DNA from: Deroplatys truncata
Taxonomy: Eukaryota; Arthropoda; Insecta; Mantodea; Mantidae
Assembly (NCBI GenBank): GCA_030765065.1
Contig: CM060987.1
Coordinates: 74,348,557-74,412,556 of the forward strand
DNA length: 64,000 bases
Direction: 5' to 3'
Positions 34,937 through 46,479 of this stretch are shown here, in pieces. The position numbers and the translations under genes were made by a program. Numbering within the stretch: the stretch's first letter is position 1; each line of letters opens with the position of its first letter. The notes below the pieces were generated by a model, which was not told the origin of the DNA, made no database searches, and saw only the letters and a list, made by a program, of their open reading frames with translations.

Positions 34937-36060
34937 TATTTTTGTGTTTAATCTCCTGCTTAGACATTTTCACTTTGCTTGTATTCTAAAAACTGTCATT
35001 CGCCCTTCAGTGATAACACAGAAACTTGAATTAGTTTAACAATAAATGGCCTTTAGAAGCAAAGCAAAATAGCAGTGAGAAATAATAAGGAATAAGCCCA
35101 AAACTATAATGAACCTTTCTGGATTATAATTATACCTTAGTTTGCACTGTAGTTTATAGTGAGTTAAGTTGCCTAAGATCACTTCAGTTTGTTGAACATC
35201 ACTAATAATTATTTGAAGTAGGGTAACAATATTCTGCAACTGACTGTGTTCTTTTCCTTAGGTGTTTTCAGTCATTTTGTAAGCTTATCTGTTCTAGGAT
35301 AAAAATAAATTGTTAGAATTAGGTTCCTTTTTCATTCCACTCTCTTCAGAAGTTGAATTATATGCATGTTATTCTGTTGGCACATCTCCCATATGGGATC
35401 ACCTTCTAAATCTCCAGGATCATCTAGAATGCGTTTACTCTTCTAGACCACATTTACCTGTCATGGCAATTCAGCATCAGCTGATAAAGGCAATCAGTCA
35501 CAGTGTAGCAAATTTTCTAATGCTGACCCATAGCCTACTGGTAACAGTTACTACAGCATTTGCCTGCTTTAAGATACAAGGTATTATAAGAGGTTCCAAA
35601 AAGAAAATTAAAAATTGCACAAAATAAAAGCTTGTTATATTACTCATGTGACCAATAGAAGCTTAAACTCAGACAAATTATCATTTTGCAAAATAAAAGG
35701 CTTTAGAATAAATGTTAAAAGGAAAGAACAAAAATTGCATCACATAAGATGTGCAATTATGCAATATTTCCATGGTTGACACCTCCATGTTACCTACATC
35801 ATAAAGGCTGCTGTTCTAAATTTTAATTTAATTGGCTGAATACATAGGAAGGGACTTATAAACAGAACTTTTTTGTAAAATCTTGCTGTTTTGTGTTGCA
35901 TGCATGTTCAAGATTGTTTGTTTTTTTTCTTTTACTCTTTCTGTGTTACAGTAGGTTACTTTTGAAGTGGATAGGTAATGCATCATTTAGGTGTATTTTT
36001 AAATATTTCTCTGACTATAATTTGAAAAAACTAATTGGAATTAACACTGTGAAGTAATGC
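34937..36060. other. non-coding stretch
   Basis: A 105-codon + frame at 35310-35627 has no recognised motif and no splice context. Nothing else was recognised. Confidence 0.4.
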
Positions 36061-36107
36061 AATAATTAAAATAATTATACACTTTTGAGTCAACTAAGAC
36101 ACTCTAT

Positions 36108-36294
36108 TATATATAAATTAATTATACTTTTTATAGACCTTATCCTGGTCTTGGCAAGTTTTTAATGTAGAGTCAACTGAAAAATTCAGCGCCACAGCCG
36201 CGATTTGAACACGGTTTGAACCGCATGGAGATCAGGAGAACTGTGTTCAAATCCCGGCTGTGACATTGAATTTTTCAGTTGACTACTCTACATT
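36108..36294 (-). mobile_element. palindromic tRNA-bearing retroposon with 12-bp target duplication
   Basis: The 187-bp insert is flanked by AAGACACTCTAT at 36096-36107 and 36295-36306. The uninterrupted site is present in the other Penelope-like copy near 42610-42625 (ATAGTGTCTTAGTCAACTC). The insert is a palindrome: GTCAACTGAAAAATTCAGCG...CAGCCGCGATTTGAACAC pairs with GTGTTCAAATCCCGGCTGTG...TTGAATTTTTCAGTTGAC. Each arm thus has a B box. On the minus strand the insert ends in an AT-rich tail (AAAAAGTATAATTAATT), as in retroposed SINEs. Confidence 0.8.
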
Positions 36295-37144
36295 AAGACA
36301 CTCTATACTTCATGTACCTTGAATTTATTCTCAAATCATTTTGCCTTCACTTGAAGGCATTATCAAGAAGTTGTCGACTGGCTGGAACTCATGTAGATGT
36401 CGTTTCTCTGGGAAGGAGACATCTGGCAGAGATTCAGTGAGGCTGAGTAGTGGGTTTTCTTTTGAGGGAATGTCAAAATGTATTAACTGTGTTTCATACT
36501 TCATGTAAATATTTTCCCAGATATTAAATTCACAGTTTATGTGGACCGGTTTTAGCAGTTGCATTCTTTTCTCTATGTTGTAATCATCCTAGAAATGTAC
36601 TGCTACTGCAGATTTGTCTTGTTTCTTTTTGTTTGATGTTCTGAAAGTACTCTTTTAATCTGGTTTTTTATATTACGTTTTGTCTTTCCAATGTATACCT
36701 TTTTGCAGTCGGAACATTTAATTTTGTAAATCCTGAACTTCTTTTTCAGGAACATTTTGTTCAGTTTGTGGATTTTTGATGAGGTTTCCAACTGAATTTA
36801 TTTACTGTTGCCAGGGTGATGTTAAACTCAAAGATTTTTTGAAACTTTTTGGGTTGCCCAGGGGTGATATGTGAACTTCCTGTATACTTTTTTGTCCCTA
36901 ATAGCTGATAGTGTGGTGACTTCTTTTAGATGTTTCTGTTTGCTGAAGCTTTTTATTTTCTTGTCTTCCAACTATTTGTTGAAGCCTACTTTGTTACTGT
37001 TTCTATTACTATGGAGTATTCAGCCGTGTATTCCCATTCTTTCATCAGTACATTTACCAGTCTGTGAGGCTAAGCTATTGATGATTGCATGTTTGTGAGG
37101 TCTAGGGTTGAAACTATTTGTTTTAATGTAATGGTCTGCATGTG

Positions 37145-38224
37145 GGACATCCCATGTGAAATCGGACGGCAAAAAGCCTTGCATTTTTTGTTTGCATCGT
37201 AATTTTTCCTATTAATAAGGGGTGCTAAGGAAAGCATATTTATCAAGTATAAGCATCTAAAAAACAAAGCTTGTTACGTTATTGAATGATAAATGCATTG
37301 TATTAATTCACTTTGTTGCATTTTAAGTGTGCATAGCTCTGGAACCCTTTATTTGAAAATATTGTACCAAATCTCATTTTGTAGATAAAAATTCTGCATT
37401 TCATTACAGCATATACTAATTATTTTTATAATATTCACAAATATATATAGCTTTTACTTATTTTAAGCATCTCTGGATTTTTATAAAACTAAAATATTAG
37501 ATTGAGAATAATCCATAGTAGTGTCATTAAGAGAAGTCAACAATGTTGGTAAAGTGGTTATGTTCGGGTGTTCATAGTTATAACACAAAAAGCGAATAAA
37601 CGCAGTGATTTCTGTAGTTGGTGCATGATGATCACCAAGTGCTCTATGAATCTGTGAGGAAATACTCAGAATCACATGCTGTTTAGTAAGCGTTCTCAAT
37701 GTTTAACCATGCACAGCAGCTTGCTTGACCTTCAGTCCAAAACGAATGTGCGACAGTGACCATGAGCGCGTAAAGTAATTTACTTCTTTAATTATTGTAA
37801 ACAAAACCTTATCAGTAATCATTACAATAAAATATATGTTTGATTGTGTTTAAATTATGGAATCTCACCATATATAATAAAATTATTTTTCTTAACCCAT
37901 AACTGGCTACATTTGAAACAAAATTTCTTCACTTAAATAAAAATAAGAACGTGTTTATTTGTCAGTATGAAATTAAAGTTTAAAGAATCAAAATAAAGCT
38001 CCATTTAAATAATTAGATTTAAAGGTTTCAGAGTTATAACAGCTTGAATTTGGAGATTTTATAAGATATAAATTTTAACATTTTTTAATTGCAAAATTAT
38101 GATGTTCTAAATTTTAAGAGTGTGCATAAAGCATTGTATCAGGCTTATCAAAAAGTTTCGTTTTGTTTGAAAAAATGCAAGGTCGATTTTCCTTCTATTT
38201 CTAACGATTTGAAATGGAATGTCG
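37145..38224. mobile_element. non-autonomous TIR element in the Penelope-like copy
   Basis: It is flanked by CATGTG (37139-37144 and 38225-38230). The left end GGACATCCCATGTGAAATCG matches the inverted right end GCGACATTCCATTTCAAATCG over about 21 bp. The empty site in the other Penelope-like copy (at about 41770) confirms the edges, as coding frame resumes on both sides. The inside (1080 bp) has no recognised coding sequence. Confidence 0.75.
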
Positions 38225-38885
38225 CATGTGTGTCTTTCCTGTAAATTCCAAAGTTTAACTTGCCATTATGTCTTACTATTTTAAGATCCAGAAATGGTAA
38301 CGTTTTACACTTTATTTCCATTATGAACTTGATGGTAGGTTCCTATAAATTTAATAGTTTTAGGGTATCAGTGCTGTGTTTTTTATTGACTATTGCATAT
38401 ATGTCATTCACATATCTAAACCAGGTTTTGAAGATGTATGAGAAGTGTAATAATTTGTGTCTCAAAGTGGTTCATGAACAGATTGACCAGGAATGGTGAT
38501 AATGGGTTGTCCATTGCTAGCCCAAATCACTGTTGGTAGAACTTTCATTATAAGATGAAAAAAGTTTACTCTATACAGACTTCTGTAATTTTTATGCATT
38601 CCTCAGTTTGGGAGCTATTATATTAATGGATTCAAGCCATTTCCTTAGGATAGTGAGGAGTTTTTGTTTTGGGGTGCTTGGAAACAGGGATTTGACATCA
38701 AATGGCATCCTGATGTTTATATCTCTGATTTTTTGTATTAGTTGAGAGAATTACTCACACTTCAGCTTTCAAATTTTGGTAGTGAATTGAGTTTTTTGAC
38801 AGCCATTTTGCTAAAAGGTATGAAGGTGTATTGATGTTATTGGCTTCTGTACTGGTTTATGAATTTTGGATAGACCATAAATATA

Positions 38886-40134
38886 CTACGTGATCAAAAG
38901 TATCCGGACACCTGGCTGAAAATGACGTACAAGTTTGTGGCGCCATCCATTGGTAATGCTGGAAGTCAATATGGTGTTGGCCCACCCTTAGCCTTGATGA
39001 CAGCGTTCACTCTCGCAGGCATACTTTCAATCAGGTGCTGGAAGGTTTCTTGGGTAATGGCAGCCCATTCTTCATGGAGTGCGGAACTGAGAAGAGGTAT
39101 CGATGTAGGTCGATGAGGCCTGGCATGAAGTCGCATTCCAAAACATCCCAAAGGTGTTCTGTAGAATTCAAGTCAGGACACTGTACTGGCCAGTCCATTA
39201 TAGGGATGTTATTGTCGTGTAACCACTCCGCCACAGCCCGTGCAGTATGAACAGGTGCTCGATCGTATTGAAAGATGCAATCGCCATCCCCGAATTGCTC
39301 GTCAACAGTGGGAAGCAAGAAGGTGCTTAAAATATCAATGTAGGTCTGCGCTGTGATCGTGCCATGCAAAACAACCAGGGGTGCAAGCCCCCTCCAGGAA
39401 AAACACGACCACACCATAACACCACCACTTCCGAATTTTACTGTTGGCACTACACACGCTGGCAGATGACGTTTACCTGGCATTCACCATACCCACACCC
39501 TGCCATCGGATCACCACTTTGTGTACCGTGATTCGTCACTCCACACAACGTTTTGCCACTGTTCAATCGTGTAATGTTGACGCTTCTTACACCAAGCGAG
39601 GCATTGTTTGGCATTTTCCTGCGTGATGTGTGGCTTATGAGAAGCTGCTCGACCATGGAATCCAAGGTTTCTCACCTCACGCCTAACTGTCATAGTACTT
39701 GGAGTGGATCCTGATGAGTTTGGAATTCCTGTGTGATGGTCTGGATAGATGTCTGCCTATTATTCTTTACAACCCTCTTCGAATGTCGGCGGTCTCTGTC
39801 AGTCAACAGATGAGGTCGGCATGTACGCTTTTGTGCTGTACATCTCCCTTCACGTTTCCACTTCACTATCACATCAGAAACAGTGGACTTAGGGATGTTT
39901 AGGAGTGTGGAAATCTCAGACACAACTCAGACTTCTGACACAAGTGACACCCAATCACTTGACCACGTTCAAAGTCCGTGAGTTCCACGGAGCGTCCCAT
40001 TATGCTGTTTCACGATGTCTAATGACTACTGAGGTCGCGGATAACGAGTACCAGGCAGTAGGTGGCAGCACAATGCACCTAAGATGAAAAACGTATGTTT
40101 GTGGGAGTGTCTGGATACTTTTGATCACATAGTG
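38886..40134 (-). mobile_element. Tc1-like element, nearly complete
   Basis: The ends are flanked by TA (38884-38885 and 40135-40136). The left end GTGATCAAAAGTATCCGGAC and inverted right end GTGATCAAAAGTATCCAGAC match over about 28 bp. The length of 1249 bp and the single transposase frame on the minus strand are as usual for the family. It is inserted in the Penelope-like copy. Low divergence of ends and frame suggests a young insertion. Confidence 0.92.
38966..40000 (-). pseudogene. Tc1-like transposase, frameshifted
   Basis: Cut-and-paste transposase of the Tc1/mariner superfamily. On the minus strand it starts at an ATG at 40000 (MGRSVELTDFERGQVIG), then has a paired-type helix-turn-helix at 39923-39690 (ISTLLNIPKSTVSDVIVKWK), and the DDE catalytic core: WSDESR (first Asp, near 39530), [11 protein letters not shown] (second Asp, near 39260) and [12 protein letters not shown] (Glu, near 39175). 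It ends VIKAKGGPTPY at 38966, matching the family end. All three catalytic residues are kept. Three frame changes (near 39925, 39690 and 39150) and a TGA after SRYTKW near 39510 prevent a full-length product. The total of about 344 codons is the usual length. Confidence 0.88.
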
Positions 40135-40387
40135 TACGTGCTAAGTTTGGGTTATCCTGTTTAATCTAGTAGAAATCTTTCGTGGGTATGATGCAGCTAT
40201 TTTCAACTATTTTCTTGCATTTATTTAAGGGGTCCTGTTTAATTACTATGAATTCATCTGATTTCAGAAATGTTGCATGCTAGAAAGATAATGTTCTTTG
40301 CCAATATTACCGTTTTATTGCCTTTGTCGGCTTTGATATAAATTACTTTTTTTAGTTAAGTGAGCTTACAATTTTCTTGTAATTGTA

Positions 40388-42645
40388 ATTAAAAAGGAAT
40401 AACTTATACATGAACATTTTGGAAATGGAAAAATCAAATCGCTATGGGAAAATTAGTAGAAATAGACAAAACACTTTGTTACACACTTAAAGTTAGCAAA
40501 TAGTTAAGGAGCATCACATGGGACTACCTAGAAAGTAACTCTCTTGACATTATTGAACAATACATAAAAAGCAAAATTAACACGCAGATAAAGAAATTGA
40601 AAAAACTTAATCAAAATGGGAGGAAAGTTGAACATCCAAAACCAAATCTGGATACTAATGTAATAAAGCTTTCTAAAGAAACCTTCAAACCTGAAGAATT
40701 ACAATTCGTAAGCATGGGCTTAAAATGTGTGTGTTATTCTCGTGAAATATGGGATTACATTGCGGACATTGAAACAGCTATTCTGGAACTAAACAAAACT
40801 GAAAAGGATATTGTTAGGAAGAAATCAGAAGACGTACTCAAGAAATTAAGTGCAAACAAACCCAGGAACAATTACAAGAAAATTGTAAGCTCACTTAATC
40901 AAAAAGATGTTTATACCAAAGCTGACAAAGGCAATAAAGTGGTAATAATGGACAAAAAGATTATTTTTCTAGCATGCAAGAATTTCTAAAAACAGATGAA
41001 TTTGCAATAGTTAAACAGGATCCCTTAAATAAATGCAAAAAAAGCAGTAAAAAATAGCCACATCATATTTAAGGAAGATTTCCACAAGATTAAACATTAT
41101 AACACAAACTTAGCACATATTTATGGCCTACTCAAAAGTCATAAACCAGGGAATTGCATGAGACAATAGTCAGCAACTCAATACACCTTCATACCTTTTA
41201 GCAATGGCTATCAAAACAACTCAATTCACTACCAAAATTTGAAAGCCGAAGTGTAACTCTCTGAAAGTAATAGAAAAAAATCAGAGATATAAACTTTAAC
41301 CAAATGACATCCTGGTATCATTTGGCGTCACATCCCAGTTTCCAAGCATCTCAAAACAAAAGCTCCTCACTATCCTGAAGAAATGGCTTGAATGCATTAA
41401 TATGAATAGCTCTCACATTGAGAGTAAATCTTTTTCACCTTCCAAGGAATGTTCTACCAGCAGCAAATTGGGCTAGTAATGGGTAACCCGTTGTCACCAT
41501 TCCTGGCCAATCTGTTCATGAGCCACTTTGAGACACAAATTACTACAGCCTTCCCATACATCTTCAAAACCTGGCTTAGATATGTGGATGATATATTTGC
41601 AACAGTCAATAAAAAGACATAGAACTGATACCCTGAAACTATTGAATGCACAGGAACCTACCATCACGTTCACGATGCAAATAGAGCCTAACAACATGCT
41701 ACCATTTCTGGATTTTCAAATAGTAAAAAATAATAGCAAGTTAAAATTTGGAATTTACAGGAAAGACACACAAACAGACAATTACATCAAAGTAAATAGT
41801 TTCAACCCTAGACCTCACAAACATGCAATCATCAGTAGCCTAGCCCACAGACTGGTAAATATACTGATGGAAGTATGGGAGTACAAGACTGAACACTCCT
41901 CAATAATAGAAACAGCGACAAAGAATGGCTTCAACAAACTGTGCAGATAAGAAAATAAAATGGTTCAGGAGACAGAAACATCTAAAAGAAGTCACCACAC
42001 TATAAGCCATTAGGGACAAAAAAATGTATACAGGAAGTTCACATATTACCCTTGGGCAACCCAAAAATTTAAAAGAATCTTCAGCAAGTTTAACATCACC
42101 CTGGCACCAGTAAATAAATTCAATATCAAAAGCCTCATCAAAAATCCATAAACCAACAAAATGCTCCCAGAAAAGAAGTCTGGAATACACAAAATTAACT
42201 GTTCTGACTGCAGAAAGGTGTGCATCGGAAAGACAAAACATAATATCGAAACAGATTAAAAGAGCACTTTTAGAACATCAAACAAAAAGAAACAGACAAA
42301 GCCACAGTAGCGGCACATTTCTGGGATGATCACCACGACATAGAAAGAACCCAACTACTAAAACCGATCCACATGAACTATGAATTAAATATTTGAAAAG
42401 ATTTACATGAAGTTTGAAACACAGTTAATGAATTTCGACATTCCCTTGAAAGAAAATCCAGTACTTAATCTCATTGAATCACTGCCAGTCTCCTTACCAG
42501 AGAAACAACATTCACATGACCACAAGAGTTCCAGCCAGTTGACAACTAATTGATAATGCTTTCAAGTGAAGGTAAAACACATTGAGAATAAATTCAAGGT
42601 ATGTGAAGTATAGTGTCTTAGTCAACTCAATGTGTATAATTTTTT
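40388..42645 (+). mobile_element. Penelope-like element, right copy, head-to-head with the left copy
   Basis: The frame opens at 40597: SREIWDYIADIETAI, then KIVSSLNQKDVYTKADKGNK, where TKADKGNKVVIMDK is the first reverse transcriptase box. Later pieces are EQGMLGLVMGNPLSPFL-like near 41450-41510, RYVDDIFATV (the YVDD active site, near 41580), LPFLDFQIVKNNSKLKFGIY, RKDTQTDNYIKVNSFNPRPH and a decayed GIY-YIG domain (SGIHKINCSDCRKVCIGKTK, about 42180-42240). It extends about 200 bp further 5' than the left copy. Several stops and frameshifts make it inactive. The 3' end is near 42645. Confidence 0.85.
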
Positions 42646-44104
42646 AAGTTTCTTTGACTCTTAATACTAAAAGGGCTTTTCTCTGGAATCTGTGTGCACA
42701 CAGCATAAACTCTTTTATTCTAAGCTCTGAGCATAACTCTGTTTTACAGAATGCTGCATGTTCACTTAAGCTATTTGTTTTTTGTATATTTGTTTGTTTG
42801 TTTAATTCCTTATGACTGACTTTGTTCATATATTTTTAACGTCTTGTAAATTACAGTTATTGCTCATCTTTTAACAGTGTTTTCTGTTTTCTCACAGTTG
42901 AAACTATAAGCCTCCTTGTATATTGGCATCGCTAGAGCCTTCTAGAAGCAGGAGGCTTAAAACCATATTGTAATTATAAACAAGCACCTTTACATTACCA
43001 GACTCACATGAGACCCAATTTGGAAAGTGTGGATAGGAGGATGACTGCACATATCATGCACATGTGCAGCTTTTGTACAAGCAAGATATATAACTTTACG
43101 CTCTACATATTTTTGGGCACTGCAGATATTAGTAAAGCCAACATCAGGGACCTAATCTTCTTTGTAGGAAAAGTGGACCTAAGTGCAGGGTTTGGTGCAT
43201 TGGGGCCCACCCATTTTTCCATCCGTCCATCCATCCATCCATCCATCCAATTATGAACACAAACAATATGCAGTGTGAGCAAGGGATCTTATTGCTAGTT
43301 TTCATTCCTTTGCCAAGAAGAAGAAGAAGAATCCCTCATTACTATGTGCTACACATATTCCCTCCACTCATAAGATTCCTAATAATGTTGTTGTTTACAC
43401 ATTACAATTTTCTGGAATATTGTAGAAAACATCATGCTTTCTCCTCACTTCAGTTTATTTTTTTTTGGGGGGGGGGTCTTCTCTACTCTGGACTACCTAT
43501 ATATCCATTGTAACTACCACTAGCAAACTGAGCTCATTTAGGAGTTTGAAGAACATGTACCAACTAATTTCAGATTTGTTTGAAATTGATACAAAATTAA
43601 GGCTACTTACAAAGTTAAGGCTAGTTTATGCAGAAAGTATCTTAAATTATTTTCAGTTATTAGATGAACTGCTGCACATACTGAGTTGAAACAACATTTA
43701 AGAGGGTGAAGTCCAAGTTGATACTTTTCAGATTTTGTTGAAATTTATTCAAATTTAATAGTAGCTCATATGGAGAGCTTCTTTAGTGAATGGCTGCACT
43801 TAACTAAAGTTTTATACACTTTTAGCTAAAGCTTTATACACTTTATAAGAGCCTGAAGGAAATTTGTTAATGTCTTCAAATTTGGTTGAAATTGATAGAA
43901 AATAAAGGAAAGTTCATGGAAAATTCTCCTAAACATTTGTGTGTTTAGTAGTATTTTTTTAAAATCATCTATAACAATAAATTTTACTAATGCTACCACA
44001 TTATACACATCACAAAATGAATGCAGCAGAAATATTAGTCATGTGGACATTTATGATATTGCTTTTAATTACAATTTGATTATTTTCGTGTATTACACCT
44101 TTTT
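42646..44104. other. non-coding stretch with simple and degenerate repeats
   Basis: It holds a (CCAT)n run at 43219-43250, an (AAG)n run at 43315-43331, a G run at 43463-43477 and a weak tandem array at 43560-43925 listed separately. At 42912-42960 AAGCCTCCT and AGGAGGCTT could pair. No gene recognised. Confidence 0.45.
43560..43925 (+). repeat. degenerate tandem array, unit about 150 bp
   Basis: The block TTCAGATTTGGTTGAAATTG recurs in variant form at about 43569, 43727 and 43877, each time followed by AAAATTAAGGCTACTT-like sequence. Spacing is about 150-160 bp. Divergence is high. Confidence 0.45.
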
Positions 44105-44958
44105 ACTTTCTCTACTACGTATATTAAGTAGGGGAAGTATTGCATTCCACCGAGATTTCACAAGAAATACATGTTTTGAGGTGCACTGAATGCATATAAA
44201 GCATTTTTGTAAACATGTCCGCGCGCACGTGTGTGTGTGTGTGGTGTGTGAGAAAACAGCATAACTCTGAAACGAAGAGTCGGATAAACACCAAACTTGG
44301 TATTTAGGTTCAGTATCTTCCAGAGATGTGACACAAAGGTTTTCAAGAAAATCCCCCACCCCAGAATACCCTTTACATGGAACATTTTTCGAAAATTTTA
44401 ATTTTCTCAAAAATGGCTCTAATGATTTTGGTTAAAATATGATATGTTTAAGATATTTTCATGATAAATGAATTCTATATCTTGAATTTTCTGGGAATGT
44501 CTCCAAAAGTATTCTTCATTGTGAACGACTTTTGCAAAACTGGTAAACCATAAGAGATTGACAAAATGTTACTCCACAAAAAAATGTAGATCGCGTTAAA
44601 ATACACAATGTATGTCATATACATTTTTTTTGTTGAGTGAACCATTTTCGAGATATTGCTTGTTATTCCCTTAAATTTTCCAATACTTATACTTTTTCTC
44701 AAATGGGAATTCATTATTAATTTTTTTTTGTCCTGATAATGCAAAGAGAATGGAATACTCCACATAGCAACCAGCTCTTAAAATATTTGACTATAGCTTA
44801 AAGCCTACCAATTCCCTTTGCATCTACAAGAAAATTAGCAATAAGATTAACATCTGGATATCTCGATTAACATGAAGCATATGGAGAATAAGCATTTGTA
44901 AAAATAGTTTGTACAAGAGTAGAGAAAGTGATGTGAGTGTAACACATCAGATTTTTTA
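44105..44958 (+). mobile_element. repeat H, full-length copy
   Basis: Starts ACTTTCTCTACTACGTATAT after TTTT and ends AGTAGAGAAAGTGATGTGAG then TGTAACACATCAGATTTTTT. Both 12-bp inverted repeats are present. A 35-bp segment after GCATTCCACC is deleted compared with other copies. The microsatellite is GTGTGTGTGTGTGGTGTGTG at about 44228. Confidence 0.85.
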
Positions 44959-44984
44959 AAATATCATAATAATTTGGAACATTG

Positions 44985-45634
44985 AATCAGACTTGAAAAA
45001 TTTAATACCACATCTGGGAGTTGAAGCATGAATTTTTTTTTACTTTCCTTACCAAAACTTTTATCACTGAACTGCCAAGATGAGCTGCCCATAAATGCAT
45101 TAACCTTTTCATCTGATTAAAGTAACTGATAAATCTTGAAGGTAATCTTGAATACACAAGATATCATACCTTAAAAATGACTTACAATGTTCTAAGTACT
45201 TTTAATTTCTGTGTCTTTAGTGGTTAACCATTATTAGGGTTAATTTATGTTTTTTTGATAATTATTAATTGCTTTTTCACACCAGCAATTTGCAGGCACC
45301 AAGTTGGAAAGTTGAGTCAGACTTTAAAATACCATAGCCTGGACTCAAACCCATATCTTCTACTTGCAAGTCATCTTTAAATCAATATTCTGAGTGTTTG
45401 AGATCATCTCAAAAGTTTATCATTATATGTACATAAATCAAACAGGAAGGTTTAATGTGCATGTAAGCTTCTCGCCATGGTAGCTCTGCAGTAGAACATT
45501 GCCATGGATAACCAAAGATCTGTGTTTCAAGTTCCAGCTGTGGCAGTGAACTTTTCATGTCTGATTCAACTTGCCAACTAGCCAACACATGGTAGTATGA
45601 AAGAACAATTATCAAAACATGAATTAATTCTAAT
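44985..45634. repeat. palindromic tRNA-bearing element, one and a half copies
   Basis: A full palindrome lies at about 45238-45634. The outer ends TTAATTTATGTTTTTTTGAT and (inverted) AATTAATTCATGTTTTGAT match, the arms contain GAGTCAGACTTTAAAATACC and GTGTTTCAAGTTCCAGCTGT, and the centre is TTTGAGATCATCTCAAA at about 45397-45413. To its left, 44985-45235 is a further decayed arm (AATCAGACTTGAAAAATTTA...ACCACATCTGGGAGTTGAAG) with the same inner sequence ACTTACAATGTTCTAAGTAC as the element at 3.5 kb. Confidence 0.65.
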
Positions 45635-46479
45635 ACTGTTGAAATTACAATTTTTCTTCTGTAATGTTCTAATATAAATACCCCATTGTTTCATACCTGC
45701 AATTCAATTGCAGGATGAGATAACCTACACAAAATACCACTTACCTGTTAAGGTTTTTTCATATCACTTCATATTATGTGATTCTACATAAAACATACTG
45801 CAATGTAGTTAGTACACATTATTTGCAACAGTTGTAAATAGTTTTGAAACTGGTCAAAACACAAAAAATATAAGTGCTATTAAGTGTTTTAACTCTGACT
45901 CAATTTTTCTATAATTTCAAATTCAGATTATTGGTACTAGCATATTCAAATATTATACAAAAGTTGACGGAATAATAGGAATAATTTTAAGGTGAAATTT
46001 TGGGGTTCTATATGAGTATTTTCTTTTTAAGGAATGTATGTCCATAAGCGTCTTGTTGAGGCATTAACGATTTTGAAATACTGTGTCAGGTTAGATGAAA
46101 TTCTGCCAAACAGGTTGCCACGCATCTTTGCTACAATGCATTGGGAAATAAGAGTAGCCGGTATCTTTAATTTTAAACAATATAAAACTCTCTTAAGTTG
46201 ATTTAGTAACTTATGAATTGTTATTTAATTACATGCCAAAATCCACGTGCTCTGAAGTAGGTCAAAACTTTTTTTAACCAATCTGCAGCTTGAATACAGG
46301 TTGTTGTCAATAACTTATGCAAATAAAACTATTGTTAGTCAAATTTGCTCCACCATTATACAAATTACTAGAGAAAAGTTGAAACAACGTTAAATAATGC
46401 AATCATGTGTTTTTAAAAGGCTTCAAACGTAGTTAAACTAAGAACAAAACAAGAATTGAGCAAATGCATAATTGTTTAT
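45635..46479. other. AT-rich spacer, nothing recognised
   Basis: No gene, repeat boundary or RNA signal was recognised. Confidence 0.4.

Larger units (their letters stand above)
36065..40387 (-). mobile_element. Penelope-like element, left copy, with three insertions
   Basis: Read on the minus strand, it opens inside the reverse transcriptase N-terminal part at 40387 (YKKIVSSLN, then EFIVIKQDPLNKCKKIVENS), continues with HIYGLPKIHKP-like, PLSPFLVNLFMNHFETQI and KLWNLQERHT, then YIKTNSFNPRPHKHAIINSL. It ends with a GIY-YIG endonuclease domain at 36603-36791 (FRIYKIKCSDCKKVYIGKTK). The GIY-YIG signature appears as IYK...VYIG with the downstream Arg and the EHQ. Insertions are at 36108-36294 (3' untranslated part), 37145-38224 (between LNLQERHT and YIKTNS) and 38886-40134. 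Stops and frameshifts are present. Confidence 0.85.

Noticed and set aside
35310..35627. 105-codon + frame as a gene
   Set aside because: No recognised motif, no splice signals of note and no similarity to other parts of the window; length is within chance for AT-rich DNA with six frames.
43219..43250. CRISPR-like or regulatory direct repeat
   Set aside because: Simple (CCAT)n microsatellite without spacers.
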